A stretch of DNA of 36,139 nt from contig QMQO01000011.1 of assembly GCA_003650545.1 (NCBI GenBank), positions 1 through 36,139 of the forward strand, written 5' to 3'. The position numbers and the translations under genes were made by a program. The notes under the pieces were generated by a model. The model saw only the letters and a program-made list of their open reading frames with translations, was not told where the DNA came from and ran no database searches. This document shows, piece by piece, positions 23,471-32,432 of the stretch. The stretch is from Candidatus Woesearchaeota archaeon (GTDB taxonomy: Archaea > Nanobdellota > Nanobdellia > Woesearchaeales > B72-G16). Positions within the stretch are counted from its first letter, which is position 1; the number at the start of each line of letters is the position of its first letter.

Positions 23471-24934
23471 TTACAATCTTCCAGTATAATATTTAGCAAA
23501 TATCATTCCTACTTCATGAACATCAGTTATATTACGTTTAACAAGCCATTGCAGAATCCTTATTTTCTCATTTAAATCTGATTTCATCTCTTGCCTGGTC
23601 ATTCCTGTGTAAAGGTTCAATGTTTCAAACGCTGTTATCGATTCCCTAAGTTTCTTTATCCTATCAGTTCTGGGATCAAGCTGCATCAACACACGCGGAT
23701 CACCTCCGGGAGTAATCTCTGCAAATTGCAAAGTTCGTCTCAAGTTAGTTCTTCTATTTCTATTTTGCACAAGGATCAATGATAGTGCTGGCAGAACTGC
23801 TTTGGGAACATTTATCGGTGGTGTTGTTAAACGCGTTATGGTTTCTTCAGCGTTATTGGCGTGAATTGTGCCATAAACGCTATGACCTGTGTGCATTGCC
23901 TCAAACAGAACCTCTGCTTCTTTCTGCCTTCTAATTTCTCCTACAATAATCCTATCAGGTCTCATTCTAAGCGAGTTGACAACTAGATCTAGCATGCTAA
24001 CCCCACCTTTTCCTTCCGGATTCGGCAGTCTTGTTGCCATTGGCACCCAATGCAATGATTTTGGCAAGGTCAACTCGCGTGTATCTTCTATAGATATAAC
24101 CCTTTGATTTGGTGGGATAAAATTAGCAGCAACATTTAACATAGAAGTTTTACCACTCCCAGTACCGCCGGCTACCAGAACACTTAGCTCGTGTTGAATT
24201 GCCAACCATAAGAATGCTGCAGCATCATAATCTATTGTTTTTAGTCTTAGGAAATCTGTAATCGTCCATGGCTTTACTGCAAATTTTCTTATTGTGATTG
24301 TATTACCTCGATCTGAGATGGGCATAAGAGTAGCGTTAACCCTGTCTCCTGTCAACAAATGGGCATCTAGCAATGGATTCAAAGTTGTAATCTCTTTACC
24401 AACATCCCTTGCAATCATTGTTGCATAATGTCTTGTTTTTTCTTCATTCGGCATGTAGATATTTGTTTTCAGCCATCCAAACTTTTTATGATAAACATAC
24501 ACAGGTTCTTTAGATGAATTTACAACCACCTCTTCTAGATTAGGGTCCTTTAACAATAGCTCAACATCACCCAGACCAATATTTTGTCTTATTATATATT
24601 CTATCAACAAATTCGAAGTGCGTTCATCAACGGTTGGAAAATACTTCTTGATTAATCGGGTTATTTCTTTTTTAAACTTTGATTTTATAGTTTCTATACC
24701 AGTTATGTCAACTATCTCTGCTTTTGGCAAAGTTATCTTAGAAACAAACTCTTCTCTGATTTTCTCCAATATCAGAGCGGTTGTCTTGCTCACATTCAAC
24801 ACAGAACTCGTATAAGTTGGAACAAAATCATCAGGATGTTGATAAATCTTAACATCGATTACAGTATCACCAACCCGTATCTCGTAGGCATCAAGTTGTT
24901 TTACTTTTGTATCATTTGTTTCTTCTTTTACCAT
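23471..24934 (-). CDS. Type II/IV secretion (pilus) ATPase, TadA/FlaI family
   Basis: A cytoplasmic hexameric ATPase that powers pilus assembly. The Walker A motif is GGTGSGKT (K262 from the chosen start). The Walker B region is RPDRIIVGEIRR, followed by FEAMHTGHSVYGTIHANN, the His-box region of secretion ATPases. The N-terminal part (VNSSKEPVYVYHKKFGWLKT and onward) is the usual N2 domain. ATG at 24934 (MVKEETND, 487 aa) is preferred over the track start because TAGGTGTT lies at correct spacing and it follows the stop of the upstream gene by 8 bases, avoiding overlap. Arg-rich ends (RNRRTNLRR) and length fit the archaeal TadA-like clade. Substrates are presumably the class III signal proteins nearby. 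Confidence 0.96.
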   Translation of the reverse strand: MVKEETNDTKVKQLDAYEIRVGDTVIDVKIYQHPDDFVPTYTSSVLNVSKTTALILEKIREEFVSKITLPKAEIVDITGIETIKSKFKKEITRLIKKYFPTVDERTSNLLIEYIIRQNIGLGDVELLLKDPNLEEVVVNSSKEPVYVYHKKFGWLKTNIYMPNEEKTRHYATMIARDVGKEITTLNPLLDAHLLTGDRVNATLMPISDRGNTITIRKFAVKPWTITDFLRLKTIDYDAAAFLWLAIQHELSVLVAGGTGSGKTSMLNVAANFIPPNQRVISIEDTRELTLPKSLHWVPMATRLPNPEGKGGVSMLDLVVNSLRMRPDRIIVGEIRRQKEAEVLFEAMHTGHSVYGTIHANNAEETITRLTTPPINVPKAVLPALSLILVQNRNRRTNLRRTLQFAEITPGGDPRVLMQLDPRTDRIKKLRESITAFETLNLYTGMTRQEMKSDLNEKIRILQWLVKRNITDVHEVGMIFAKYYTGRL

Positions 24935-24942
24935 TTTAACAC

Positions 24943-27900
24943 CTATTTCAGGCCAAGCTTTTTCCAATACTGCTCTCTGGCTTCTGCTCTTTTTTTAGCT
25001 TTAAGACTCAGTTTTTTTCCACTTACAACAGACTGCTTTGCTCTTACACCCAGGCGACCATATCTCTCTAGAAGTTCTTCACGTTCCCTTATTCTAGAAG
25101 CCGCTCCTTCGGGTGTAATTATTTTTGTCTCTCTAACCGGAGCTGGTTTAACATCAACTTTTTTAAATAGACTGATATGTTTTGGCCTTGAGTACTTGGT
25201 ACGCATCTCTTCGCGTTCTTCTATTCTAGCCATTTTTCTATTGGAAGTCTCCATAGTCTCCACTTTTACAACTTTCTCTTCTGGTGTCTCTGACGATTCT
25301 TCCATTGTTACCTCTGTAGGTGTCTTCTTAGACACACCAGAGAATAATCCCTTTTTTACAGATGCCTCAGCTTCAAGCTCCTTTTTCTTTTGCTTTATAA
25401 TCTCTCTTAGCTGTTTAACACGCTTTAACTCTTCCAGCAACAAAGCACGTTCAATTTTTCTTGCCTTAACTTTTTTCTTTTGCTCTTCTTTTTTCTTAAG
25501 TTCCTCTGGTTTAATAATCTCTTCTACTTCTTTGACTTCAGCAGCAATTTCCTTAATTTTTCTCTTTGGTGTGATTTTTGCTTTGATTCTTTTTGGTTCC
25601 ACTTTAGCCTTTTGAACTTTGAATTTTTCTTCTATACTAGGAATCTCTGCTTCTTCTTTCTCAAGCCGTGCTATTGACTCTGAACCTGTCTTGTATTTCT
25701 CTAAAATAAGCGCACGTTCAAGCGACCTTGCAGATAGAAATTCGGGCTTAGGTTCAGCCAGTTCAGTCTTACGTTTCTCAAGCTTTTCAATCTGTGCAAG
25801 CCGTGCTGCCCTTTCCTTCTTGCGCTTAAGTATCATCTCGCGTTCCATTTTCTTAACTATGGACGGTTCAAGTTTCACTTTTTTCTTTGGTACACCCTTG
25901 CTATACAAAAGGTATTTCTTATTAACAAAGTCAAGTAATGGCTTATCCTCGGTTGTATCGCGCAGCTTTGTCTTCATATAGTTTATCTCTTGAAGAATCT
26001 TTGTGACCTTCTTATCATCATCCTTGTATTTGTCTAGCTGCAGTGCTTTATTATAAAGCTCAATTTTATCATGCAAAGCAAGAATTTCTTCCCTTATTTT
26101 AGGTCTCATGCTAACAAATCCAACAGGCAATTTATTAAAAACATCAACAATCTTCGTATAAATTGACTCGATGTCTTCAAAATCATTTTGTTCTATATTT
26201 TTATGTATTTGCACCATCAGCCTAAGCATCTCATCATATTTACGATTTACATCAGGACCAATCTTTGTTAATAATTCCATATCAGAAGCAGATAATATTC
26301 TCTTATAAAACTCAGATAGCTTAACATGCACATCTACTTTCATATCAAGAAATCCCTTTGGAATATCATTATATAAAACTAAAGCTTCAGAATAATATTC
26401 GTGCGCAAGATCAATCTGTTTCCTTCTAAGACAACGGTCTATTCTCCTCATCATAGTTAAAATTTCTTTCAGTATATTATGTGCTCGTTCTGTCTCAACC
26501 TTGTATCTTAAAGATTGTAAATTATTACTAGTTTTAATCAGACGGGATTCAACCTCTGTCTTTTTTTTCAAAAAACCTTCAGGAAGTTCTTTAAATTCTT
26601 GTTTAGCTTTCTCAATAAGCCTATTTGCCACATCGAATTTCTTGTGCGCTATCTGTCTGTCCGCATCATTCAATAAAGATTCTATTTGTAAGAGTCTATG
26701 GCTCGATTCATCTATTGCATATTTAATTTTTAGGTTGATAAGAGACTCGTGCAACCTTAGGATTTTTTCTTCCAAAGCAATTCTTTCTTTTATAAATCCT
26801 GCTGGCAAAGATATAAAAATCTCCTTAATCTGGCTGAAGAGTGTATCCGCTGTTTTGACATCGCGCTTATTTATTGCTGCTTGTGCCTTGACAAGAAGAT
26901 TTTCTATCTCTCTTGACTTAGCTTTCATAATCTTAGAATAGCGTTTAATTCTAAGATTAATCAATGAATCGTGTAATTGAAAAAGTTTTTTCTCCATTGT
27001 TGATCTCTGTTTCAGAAAACCAGTTGGCAGTTTTCCAAACAAAACTTTTGCATCTTCTAACAGTTTCTTACTTTGCTTGAAATCGTCATGTTTTATCGAA
27101 GCCTTTACCTGCTTAAGAATATTATCAATCTCAGCTGATTTAACACTCATCTCATACGATAAGGCTTTATCAACACCAAGGAATAGATCCTTATTCACTT
27201 TTATCATATCGTAAAGGTATTCGCGTTTTTTCTCGATGAATTTATCAGGCAACTTCTGAAACTCTTGTTTCATTTTAGAATAAAGATTTTTTGCGGTTTT
27301 GAAACGTTTTTTTGCAATTGCAGCCTCTGCTTGCTGGAATAGTTTTGTAAAGTTGTCTAAAATCTTAGTCTCCTCTGAAGGCCTCTGAGGTGCTTTAAGT
27401 TTTTTTGCTATCTTTACTATCTCTTCGCTTGGCCCTTCTTTTATAACTTTACGCTCAACTCCTTTTTTGATTGATTTGATTGCTGGCTTAATCACAGGTT
27501 TAATCGTTGCTGTTGGTTTTGCTTTCATTATTTTTGGTCTTTTGATTTCTTTCCCAAGTTTAACTTCTTTCCCAAGTTCTTGCTCAACCTCTTCTGCAGC
27601 TAATTCGTGCTCAACAGCCCTTTCTGCTGAAATCTCTGCCCTTGGCTCTTTTATTTCATAAACCTTTGCAACCTTTCCTTTCTTTATAACTTCTTTTACC
27701 TCTACTTTTTCTTTTTTTAGCTCTGGCGCTGCCCTACCCTCTAGCCTGATCTCTTCAGGCACTATTTTTTTCACTTCTACATATTTAAGTATTGGCTTTG
27801 TAAAACTATAAACAATCTTAAGCATACCCTCTTCTTCAAGAAAAGTTGCCCATGCTTCTATTGTATTAGCACTTATGCCAAGTTCTTTTGAAGCATCTTG

Positions 27901-27975
27901 AATAGAAATCTCCTTTCTTTTCTTAACAAGAGCCATTAATCTATCTACATCTGTTGATATTATTTCATTCGTCAT
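24943..27975 (-). CDS. Winged-helix protein with six helical tandem repeats
   Basis: A 1010-aa soluble protein, not a family I recognise by name. Residues ~1-75 look like a winged helix-turn-helix (ISIQDASKELGISANTIEAWATFLEEEGMLKIVY). A charged linker follows to ~205. Residues ~206-645 hold six tandem units of about 73 aa, each with two or more amphipathic helices, a central LPxGF (LPDKF, LPTGF, LPAGF, LPEGF, IPKGF, LPVGF) and ending near LHxxLxNL. From ~700 to 930 it is very rich in Lys/Glu with long coiled coil, then a basic tail. It opens the pilus machinery operon from a leaderless promoter and ends 8 nt before the ATPase. It may be a cytoplasmic scaffold or a regulator of pilus assembly; DNA binding is inferred from the N terminus only. 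Confidence 0.9.
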   Translation of the reverse strand: MTNEIISTDVDRLMALVKKRKEISIQDASKELGISANTIEAWATFLEEEGMLKIVYSFTKPILKYVEVKKIVPEEIRLEGRAAPELKKEKVEVKEVIKKGKVAKVYEIKEPRAEISAERAVEHELAAEEVEQELGKEVKLGKEIKRPKIMKAKPTATIKPVIKPAIKSIKKGVERKVIKEGPSEEIVKIAKKLKAPQRPSEETKILDNFTKLFQQAEAAIAKKRFKTAKNLYSKMKQEFQKLPDKFIEKKREYLYDMIKVNKDLFLGVDKALSYEMSVKSAEIDNILKQVKASIKHDDFKQSKKLLEDAKVLFGKLPTGFLKQRSTMEKKLFQLHDSLINLRIKRYSKIMKAKSREIENLLVKAQAAINKRDVKTADTLFSQIKEIFISLPAGFIKERIALEEKILRLHESLINLKIKYAIDESSHRLLQIESLLNDADRQIAHKKFDVANRLIEKAKQEFKELPEGFLKKKTEVESRLIKTSNNLQSLRYKVETERAHNILKEILTMMRRIDRCLRRKQIDLAHEYYSEALVLYNDIPKGFLDMKVDVHVKLSEFYKRILSASDMELLTKIGPDVNRKYDEMLRLMVQIHKNIEQNDFEDIESIYTKIVDVFNKLPVGFVSMRPKIREEILALHDKIELYNKALQLDKYKDDDKKVTKILQEINYMKTKLRDTTEDKPLLDFVNKKYLLYSKGVPKKKVKLEPSIVKKMEREMILKRKKERAARLAQIEKLEKRKTELAEPKPEFLSARSLERALILEKYKTGSESIARLEKEEAEIPSIEEKFKVQKAKVEPKRIKAKITPKRKIKEIAAEVKEVEEIIKPEELKKKEEQKKKVKARKIERALLLEELKRVKQLREIIKQKKKELEAEASVKKGLFSGVSKKTPTEVTMEESSETPEEKVVKVETMETSNRKMARIEEREEMRTKYSRPKHISLFKKVDVKPAPVRETKIITPEGAASRIREREELLERYGRLGVRAKQSVVSGKKLSLKAKKRAEAREQYWKKLGLK

Positions 27976-27987
27976 ACTAAATATGCA

Positions 27988-28003
27988 AATTAGTATATAC
28001 TAT
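27988..28003 (-). promoter_or_regulatory. Pilus machinery operon promoter, leaderless
   Basis: Minus-strand AATAGTATATACTAAT is centred about 22-25 nt before the ATG at 27975, and no Shine-Dalgarno site precedes the codon. The box resembles that of the pilin/protease operon (AGTATATA), hinting at shared control. Confidence 0.6.
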
Positions 28004-28070
28004 TTATTTATTAGTATTAACTCCCCAGTCGGGACAAAAAGAAATAATAATAACCAAACTATACTTAAGA

Positions 28071-28187
28071 ATATAAAACTTTATAAATCAATAACTACTG
28101 TTTGATAACATCAATATAACACAGCTTAATAGCTTAATAAATAATAACCTAATAAAAAGAATCAAGCCTGATCAAGGGGGGAGCCGA
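28071..28187 (+). promoter_or_regulatory. Promoter and leader of the anchored surface protein
   Basis: ATATAAAACTTTATAAATC gives TATA candidates near 28071-28089. A leader of about 75 nt ends with AAGGGGGGAGCCGAATG, a strong purine-rich ribosome site. It lies back to back with the pilus operon promoter. Confidence 0.5.
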
Positions 28188-29882
28188 ATGAGTCAAACAA
28201 AAAAAACATTAGCATTTTTTGTTGTGATATTGTTTTTATGTTTAGCATGTTCTGTATCAGCAGCTATAACTACAAACAGTTCTGTCAGTAAAACTGTCAG
28301 TGCTGGCACAAATATAACAGACATACTAAAAATAACAAACACAGGTAATAGTACAATTAACATCACATTCTCTGGAAAAACATTATCAAATGGTATAGCT
28401 ACATTAAATATAGACATAGACAACATAACTAATCTAGAAAACGGTTCAACCGTGAACATACCATTTAACATAACAGTTCCTGTATCTCAGACAATAGGCA
28501 CTTACACTGGGAATCTTACACTTAATTATGATTCTAACACAAAAGACATTCCTTTTACAATAACCGTAACTTCGGCGCCAGAATTTACAATTAGTTCAAC
28601 AAACATTACATTAATAGGAGACTATGGTAGAAACTCAACTGCTTCATTCACACTCTCTAAAGTCAGCTCTAATGTATATGGTTTAAACATAAATTATGAT
28701 GCTGCAGACTTTAGAGATGATGACAATGAAGAAATTAAACTATACTTCTCTCCATCATCAAATATAAATATAACAAACACAACCACAATTGATCTTGTTG
28801 CTGTTACACCGCTAAAGATGGACTATGGCGTATATTCCGGCCTAGTAAATATCAGCAATGAAGATACATTAGAATCAATCAATGTTACAGTGATATTAGA
28901 TTCTATACTTGTCATTAAAAAAATTAAAGTTACTTCCGAAGGAAGAGACAACGAAGTGATACCTGGTGAAGAGATCAATGTCGAAGTAACTGTTGAGAAC
29001 AAATATGATGAAGACGCAGACAATGATCTTGAACTGGACCTAGACGATGTTGAGATCACAGTCACTATAATGGATGGGAACTCACCACTAGAGGACGATG
29101 ATGATGATGAGCTTGAAGATACATCTTCAACATTTTCGCTACGTGCAGGCAAAGATACAACTAGAACACTTACTTTCCAGATGCCATGGAGCAAACTAAG
29201 TGACGATGATAAATACACAATAAAGGTAGAAGTAGAAGGGGATAACAATGATGACAGTACGCAAGAGTTTTACGATAAAGATGAAAGTGAATATATTACC
29301 GTAGATTTACCTGCCCACGCACTCCATGTTGAGGGTGGCGGCAAGCTATTCCCGACTGTAGTTAGTTGTGATAGACAAACAACACTTACCTTTGAAATTC
29401 AGAATGTTGGAAGAAATGAGGAAGATGTTCGTGTAACAGCTTGGTCCCCAGAGCTCGGTCTAAATTTTGTTGATTCGTTTGAACTGGACAATGACCTAAC
29501 AAGCAGACGTAGCAGAAAAACAGTCTCAATCCCGATAGACGCAAGCAATGTAGCTCTTGGTGATTATCAGATTAACTCAAAAATCAGATATGATAATAAT
29601 AAGAAAGTTATTAGTAACGCATTCAAGCTAACTGTTGAAGAATGTAAGACAGACAAAAAAGATTCAGATAGTGATACTGACACTGAAAATGGAGACAACA
29701 ACATGTCAACAGAAGAAACAACATGGGATACTGAAAGCGAGAGCACAGACACCACTGAAACAGGACTCTCACAAACATCATTCACAAACAGCATCTGGTT
29801 TATTCTAGTGATGGTTATCGGAATAGTGATTGTGTTTGGTCTAATCGTGTTCCTTATAATGTACATGATAATGGCTAAATAA
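28188..29882 (+). CDS. Surface protein with C-terminal membrane anchor
   Basis: A 564-aa exported protein. The signal peptide is MSQTKKTLAFFVVILFLCLACSVSA. Several beta-sandwich segments follow, of the NEW3/CARDB-like 'extracellular alpha-galactosidase-associated' type (SAGTNITDILKITNTGNSTINITFSGK; PGEEINVEVTVENKYDEDADN; TTLTFEIQNVGRNEEDVRV). An acidic loop contains DDDDDELED encoded by GAT repeats. A Ser/Thr/Asp-rich stalk (about 495-530) leads to one membrane helix (IWFILVMVIGIVIVFGLIVFLIMYMIM) with its end in the cytoplasm. The design (signal, beta modules, flexible stalk, anchor) is that of an archaeal S-layer or adhesin protein. It is divergent from the pilus operon with a 212-nt shared upstream region. 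Function is inferred from architecture. Confidence 0.9.
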   Translation: MSQTKKTLAFFVVILFLCLACSVSAAITTNSSVSKTVSAGTNITDILKITNTGNSTINITFSGKTLSNGIATLNIDIDNITNLENGSTVNIPFNITVPVSQTIGTYTGNLTLNYDSNTKDIPFTITVTSAPEFTISSTNITLIGDYGRNSTASFTLSKVSSNVYGLNINYDAADFRDDDNEEIKLYFSPSSNINITNTTTIDLVAVTPLKMDYGVYSGLVNISNEDTLESINVTVILDSILVIKKIKVTSEGRDNEVIPGEEINVEVTVENKYDEDADNDLELDLDDVEITVTIMDGNSPLEDDDDDELEDTSSTFSLRAGKDTTRTLTFQMPWSKLSDDDKYTIKVEVEGDNNDDSTQEFYDKDESEYITVDLPAHALHVEGGGKLFPTVVSCDRQTTLTFEIQNVGRNEEDVRVTAWSPELGLNFVDSFELDNDLTSRRSRKTVSIPIDASNVALGDYQINSKIRYDNNKKVISNAFKLTVEECKTDKKDSDSDTDTENGDNNMSTEETTWDTESESTDTTETGLSQTSFTNSIWFILVMVIGIVIVFGLIVFLIMYMIMAK

Positions 29883-30370
29883 TTTTGGCTAATTTAGCTA
29901 AAGTAATGCGAAGAAACAATCATAGATAACATTAGATATAAGTAAATAACACATTAAATAACGCAGATAAAGCTCAATAGATAAGCATTAAATAGCTTAA
30001 TTAATTATAAGTTAAATTAATTTTAAATTAATTATAGCTATTAATTTTAGCTGAGCTGTGAATTTAGCTATTAATTAAAATCGTAATCTTTTGTTATAAT
30101 TAAATCTTCTTATAATATAAAATCTTTTTATAATAATAAGAAACATCACAAGAAACATCACAAGCAAGAAACATCGGAAGCACCATAGCTGGTTTTCTAT
30201 TTTTCTCTCTAATAATTTGTAAAAAACTGAAATTTTATTGGAATTTTCAGTGTTTTCTGGAAAAACAAAACCATTTGTTTTATATAAAACGCACACTCAT
30301 CATATAACATGGGACAATAACATGGGACAAATAGCAAGACTAAACAACATAAAAAGTAGAAGGTGTCAAA
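29883..30370 (+). promoter_or_regulatory. Intergenic region with promoter of the MBL phosphodiesterase
   Basis: No gene seen in 488 nt. It contains AT-rich inverted and direct repeats (TTTAGCTATTAATT twice), three AAACATCACAAG-like units near 30142-30175, and a doubled AACATGGGACAA near 30307-30330. The palindrome GTTTTATATAAAAC (about 30277) is a probable TATA box for the downstream gene, predicting a ~60-nt leader that ends in AAGGTGTCAAAATG. Confidence 0.5.
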
Positions 30371-31300
30371 ATGAAAATAAAATTTTGGGGCGTTCGGGGC
30401 TCTATACCAACACCTGGAACAGATACTGTAAAATACGGTGGAAACACTACTTGTCTCGAAGTTCTTTCTTCAAAAGGTGACGAATACATACTCGACGCAG
30501 GTACAGGTATTAGGGTTCTAGGTCTTGATATGCTTTGTAGGGATAAATACAAAAAAAAGCCAATAGAAGCAAAGATTCTAATAAGTCATGTACACTGGGA
30601 CCATATCCAAGGCTGGCCATTTTTTGTTCCAGCATATATGCCTAACAACAGATTTCAGATTTATGGTGGTGCCAGGAGCAAAGTCAAGCTAGAAGAAACA
30701 CTTGTTGGCCAAAAAGAAAACCAGACACTCAAAGCCACAATCGAAAATGCAACAATGAATAAAGTAACAAACCACGCATTTGAGATGCAACAATCAAGGT
30801 ATGTTTTTCCAGTAAGATTAGAACAAATGGCATCAAATATCCTATTCAATGATCTAAAAAATGGTCATTTCATCCAGAACAACTTAGATATCAGCTTCAG
30901 ACAATTTACAGACATGCATCCTGATGGAATTGTCTCTTACAAACTTAGTGAAAACAGAACAACATTTGTCTATGCAACTGATGTAGAACATAATAAGCAA
31001 GACGAAGAATTCATCGAGTGGATCAGAGATGCTGATGTGCTATACTTTGATGGACAATACTTACCTGAAGAATATAAAAATGGCAAACAGGGTTGGGGGC
31101 ATAGTACTTATGAAAAAGCAGTTGACTTCTGCCTAGCTGCTAATGTAAAATATGTTGTTCTTGGCCACCATGAACCAACACACAACGATATTATGCTTGA
31201 TAAGAAACTAGACCTTGCTAACAGATACCTGATAAGCAAAAAAGGAGCAAGCAAGCTACACATAGCACTGGCAAGAGAAGGACAAGAATTATATATCTAA
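30371..31300 (+). CDS. MBL-fold phosphodiesterase-like hydrolase (PhnP/COG1235 type)
   Basis: A 309-aa cytoplasmic metallo-hydrolase. The N terminus MKIKFWGVRGSIPTPGTDTVKYGGNTTCLEV is the hallmark of the COG1235 group (PhnP-like, cyclic phosphate or related esters). Metal motifs are HVHWDHIQG, MHPDG, ATDVEH, FDGQY and GHHEP. Its length matches bacterial relatives of this subgroup rather than RNase Z. The substrate is unknown; cyclic nucleotide or 1,2-cyclic ribose phosphate is possible. The latter would connect loosely to nucleotide salvage with RuBisCO, but they are 30 kb apart. The start is supported by AAGGTGTC. A GC-rich hairpin follows the stop. Confidence 0.92.
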   Translation: MKIKFWGVRGSIPTPGTDTVKYGGNTTCLEVLSSKGDEYILDAGTGIRVLGLDMLCRDKYKKKPIEAKILISHVHWDHIQGWPFFVPAYMPNNRFQIYGGARSKVKLEETLVGQKENQTLKATIENATMNKVTNHAFEMQQSRYVFPVRLEQMASNILFNDLKNGHFIQNNLDISFRQFTDMHPDGIVSYKLSENRTTFVYATDVEHNKQDEEFIEWIRDADVLYFDGQYLPEEYKNGKQGWGHSTYEKAVDFCLAANVKYVVLGHHEPTHNDIMLDKKLDLANRYLISKKGASKLHIALAREGQELYI

Positions 31301-31353
31301 TACAATCTAACATTCCAATCATAGTCCCACAATTCCAGCTGGGCCAACTGGTG

Positions 31354-31402
31354 ACCAAGCTCTTAAGGCTCCTCACACAAGTGAAGAGGGCTTGAGCTTG
31401 GT
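31354..31402 (+). terminator. Large GC-rich hairpin followed by T-tract
   Basis: ACCAAGCTC (31354) pairs perfectly with GAGCTTGGT (31394), enclosing a second imperfect stem (CCTCAC with GTGAAGAGG), and TTCTTGTTTTT follows. A smaller stem CCAGCTGG/CCAACTGG lies just upstream. It fits a terminator for the plus-strand MBL gene, but the compact 80-nt structure could equally be a processed small RNA. Confidence 0.65.
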
Positions 31403-31648
31403 TCTTGTTTTTAACTTATTTTTAATTTTGCTTTTTTGATAAGACTACAAACTACAATATTGCGACTTAGGGTCTTAGTGTCTCGCAAAGCTTGAAGCAA
31501 ACCAATAAGCCAACCTAAGCCAACCAATAGAAAGAAAGCCTGTCCTGTTAAAAAATATCAAATCATCATAAATCATCTTAAAACCATTTCCACCTTTCTA
31601 TAACACCTACATCTTCATCTTTCTCCATCTTATTTATCTTATTTATAA
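31403..31648. other. Convergent intergenic stretch
   Basis: No gene. A- and C-rich with loose AAGCCAACC repeats near 31508-31525. T-rich minus-strand sequence after the TYW3 stop would serve as its terminator. Confidence 0.4.
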
Positions 31649-32215
31649 TCAGAATATTTTCTCCAGCATCTTTATTTTTTCTTTTGTTAGAAGCAGCTTT
31701 GCATTAGCCTTTTCAATCAAATAAAGAAGATAATTCTCATCTATCAGAAATTTTCTGTTTTCTGCAATAGGAACGTCCATTCTCTCAGTACCGATTATTT
31801 CTATTGTAACACGTTTATTAGCCGCGATTACGCCTGAACGTTTGAGGCCGAGCTTGCGAACATCATTAAGCAAATTGAATGCAGATTGCAATGTTCTACA
31901 TCTAATATGTAAAATCAAAGGTTCTTGTCTAAGCCAAACTGTTTTCTCTGGTAAATTTATTTCATATAATTTTTTTAAAAATAAAGACTTATTAACAGGA
32001 TCATGACTACTAAACAACCACTTTGCTTTGTCTTTTTCTTTTGCTTCCTCTCGTTCTATCAAAACGATTCTTCCAGAGCAACTGCTTGTACTATAATAAT
32101 CCTGCTGAGAATTAATCAGACTGACCAAATTTAAAATTCCAGAATCTATACTCCCCTTTTTAGATTTATCCTTCTTTGCAAGAAACACTCTTTTTTCTTC
32201 ATCAAAAATATCCAT
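31649..32215 (-). CDS. taw3: tRNA wybutosine-synthesizing protein 3
   Basis: TYW3/Taw3, the methyltransferase acting on the tricyclic wyosine base at G37 of tRNA-Phe, a modification confined to archaea and eukaryotes. Family motifs are visible: DKSKKGSIDSGI, YYSTSSCSGRI, WLRQEPLILHIRCRTLQSA, GLKRSGVI and VTIEIIGTERMDVPI. The track start (32287) is a TTG 24 codons too early. ATG at 32215 with GCGGAGATAG ahead gives MDIFDEEKRVF, a normal family N terminus, and 188 aa. A TATA-like ATATTTATATTTAAT near 32301-32315 predicts a ~70-nt leader. Partners Taw1, Taw2 and Trm5 are not seen here. Confidence 0.94.
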   Translation of the reverse strand: MDIFDEEKRVFLAKKDKSKKGSIDSGILNLVSLINSQQDYYSTSSCSGRIVLIEREEAKEKDKAKWLFSSHDPVNKSLFLKKLYEINLPEKTVWLRQEPLILHIRCRTLQSAFNLLNDVRKLGLKRSGVIAANKRVTIEIIGTERMDVPIAENRKFLIDENYLLYLIEKANAKLLLTKEKIKMLEKIF

Positions 32216-32432
32216 ACTATCTCCGCCATAATTTTTGGTTTTTGAGACAAACGACTTTATTTTAAAAATAGCAGCTCCTTTTTTCAACTAAAAATCTAAT
32301 TAAATATAAATATATCTAAAAACAACAAAATCTTTTCCAGACATAAAATCAGACATAAATCAATGACACATTAAACTGACATATAAAACTGAACATAAAA
32401 CTAATCCCAGATCTCTTTGGATTCATAAAATC

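Noticed and set aside
24836-25615. 259-aa plus-strand ORF spanning two genes
   Set aside because: Antisense to the coiled-coil end of the 1010-aa protein and the ATPase start; Phe/Ser/Leu-rich shadow.
28823-29248. 141-aa minus-strand Ser-rich ORF
   Set aside because: Antisense shadow of the acidic region of the anchored surface protein; runs of Ser come from reversed GAT/GAA codons.
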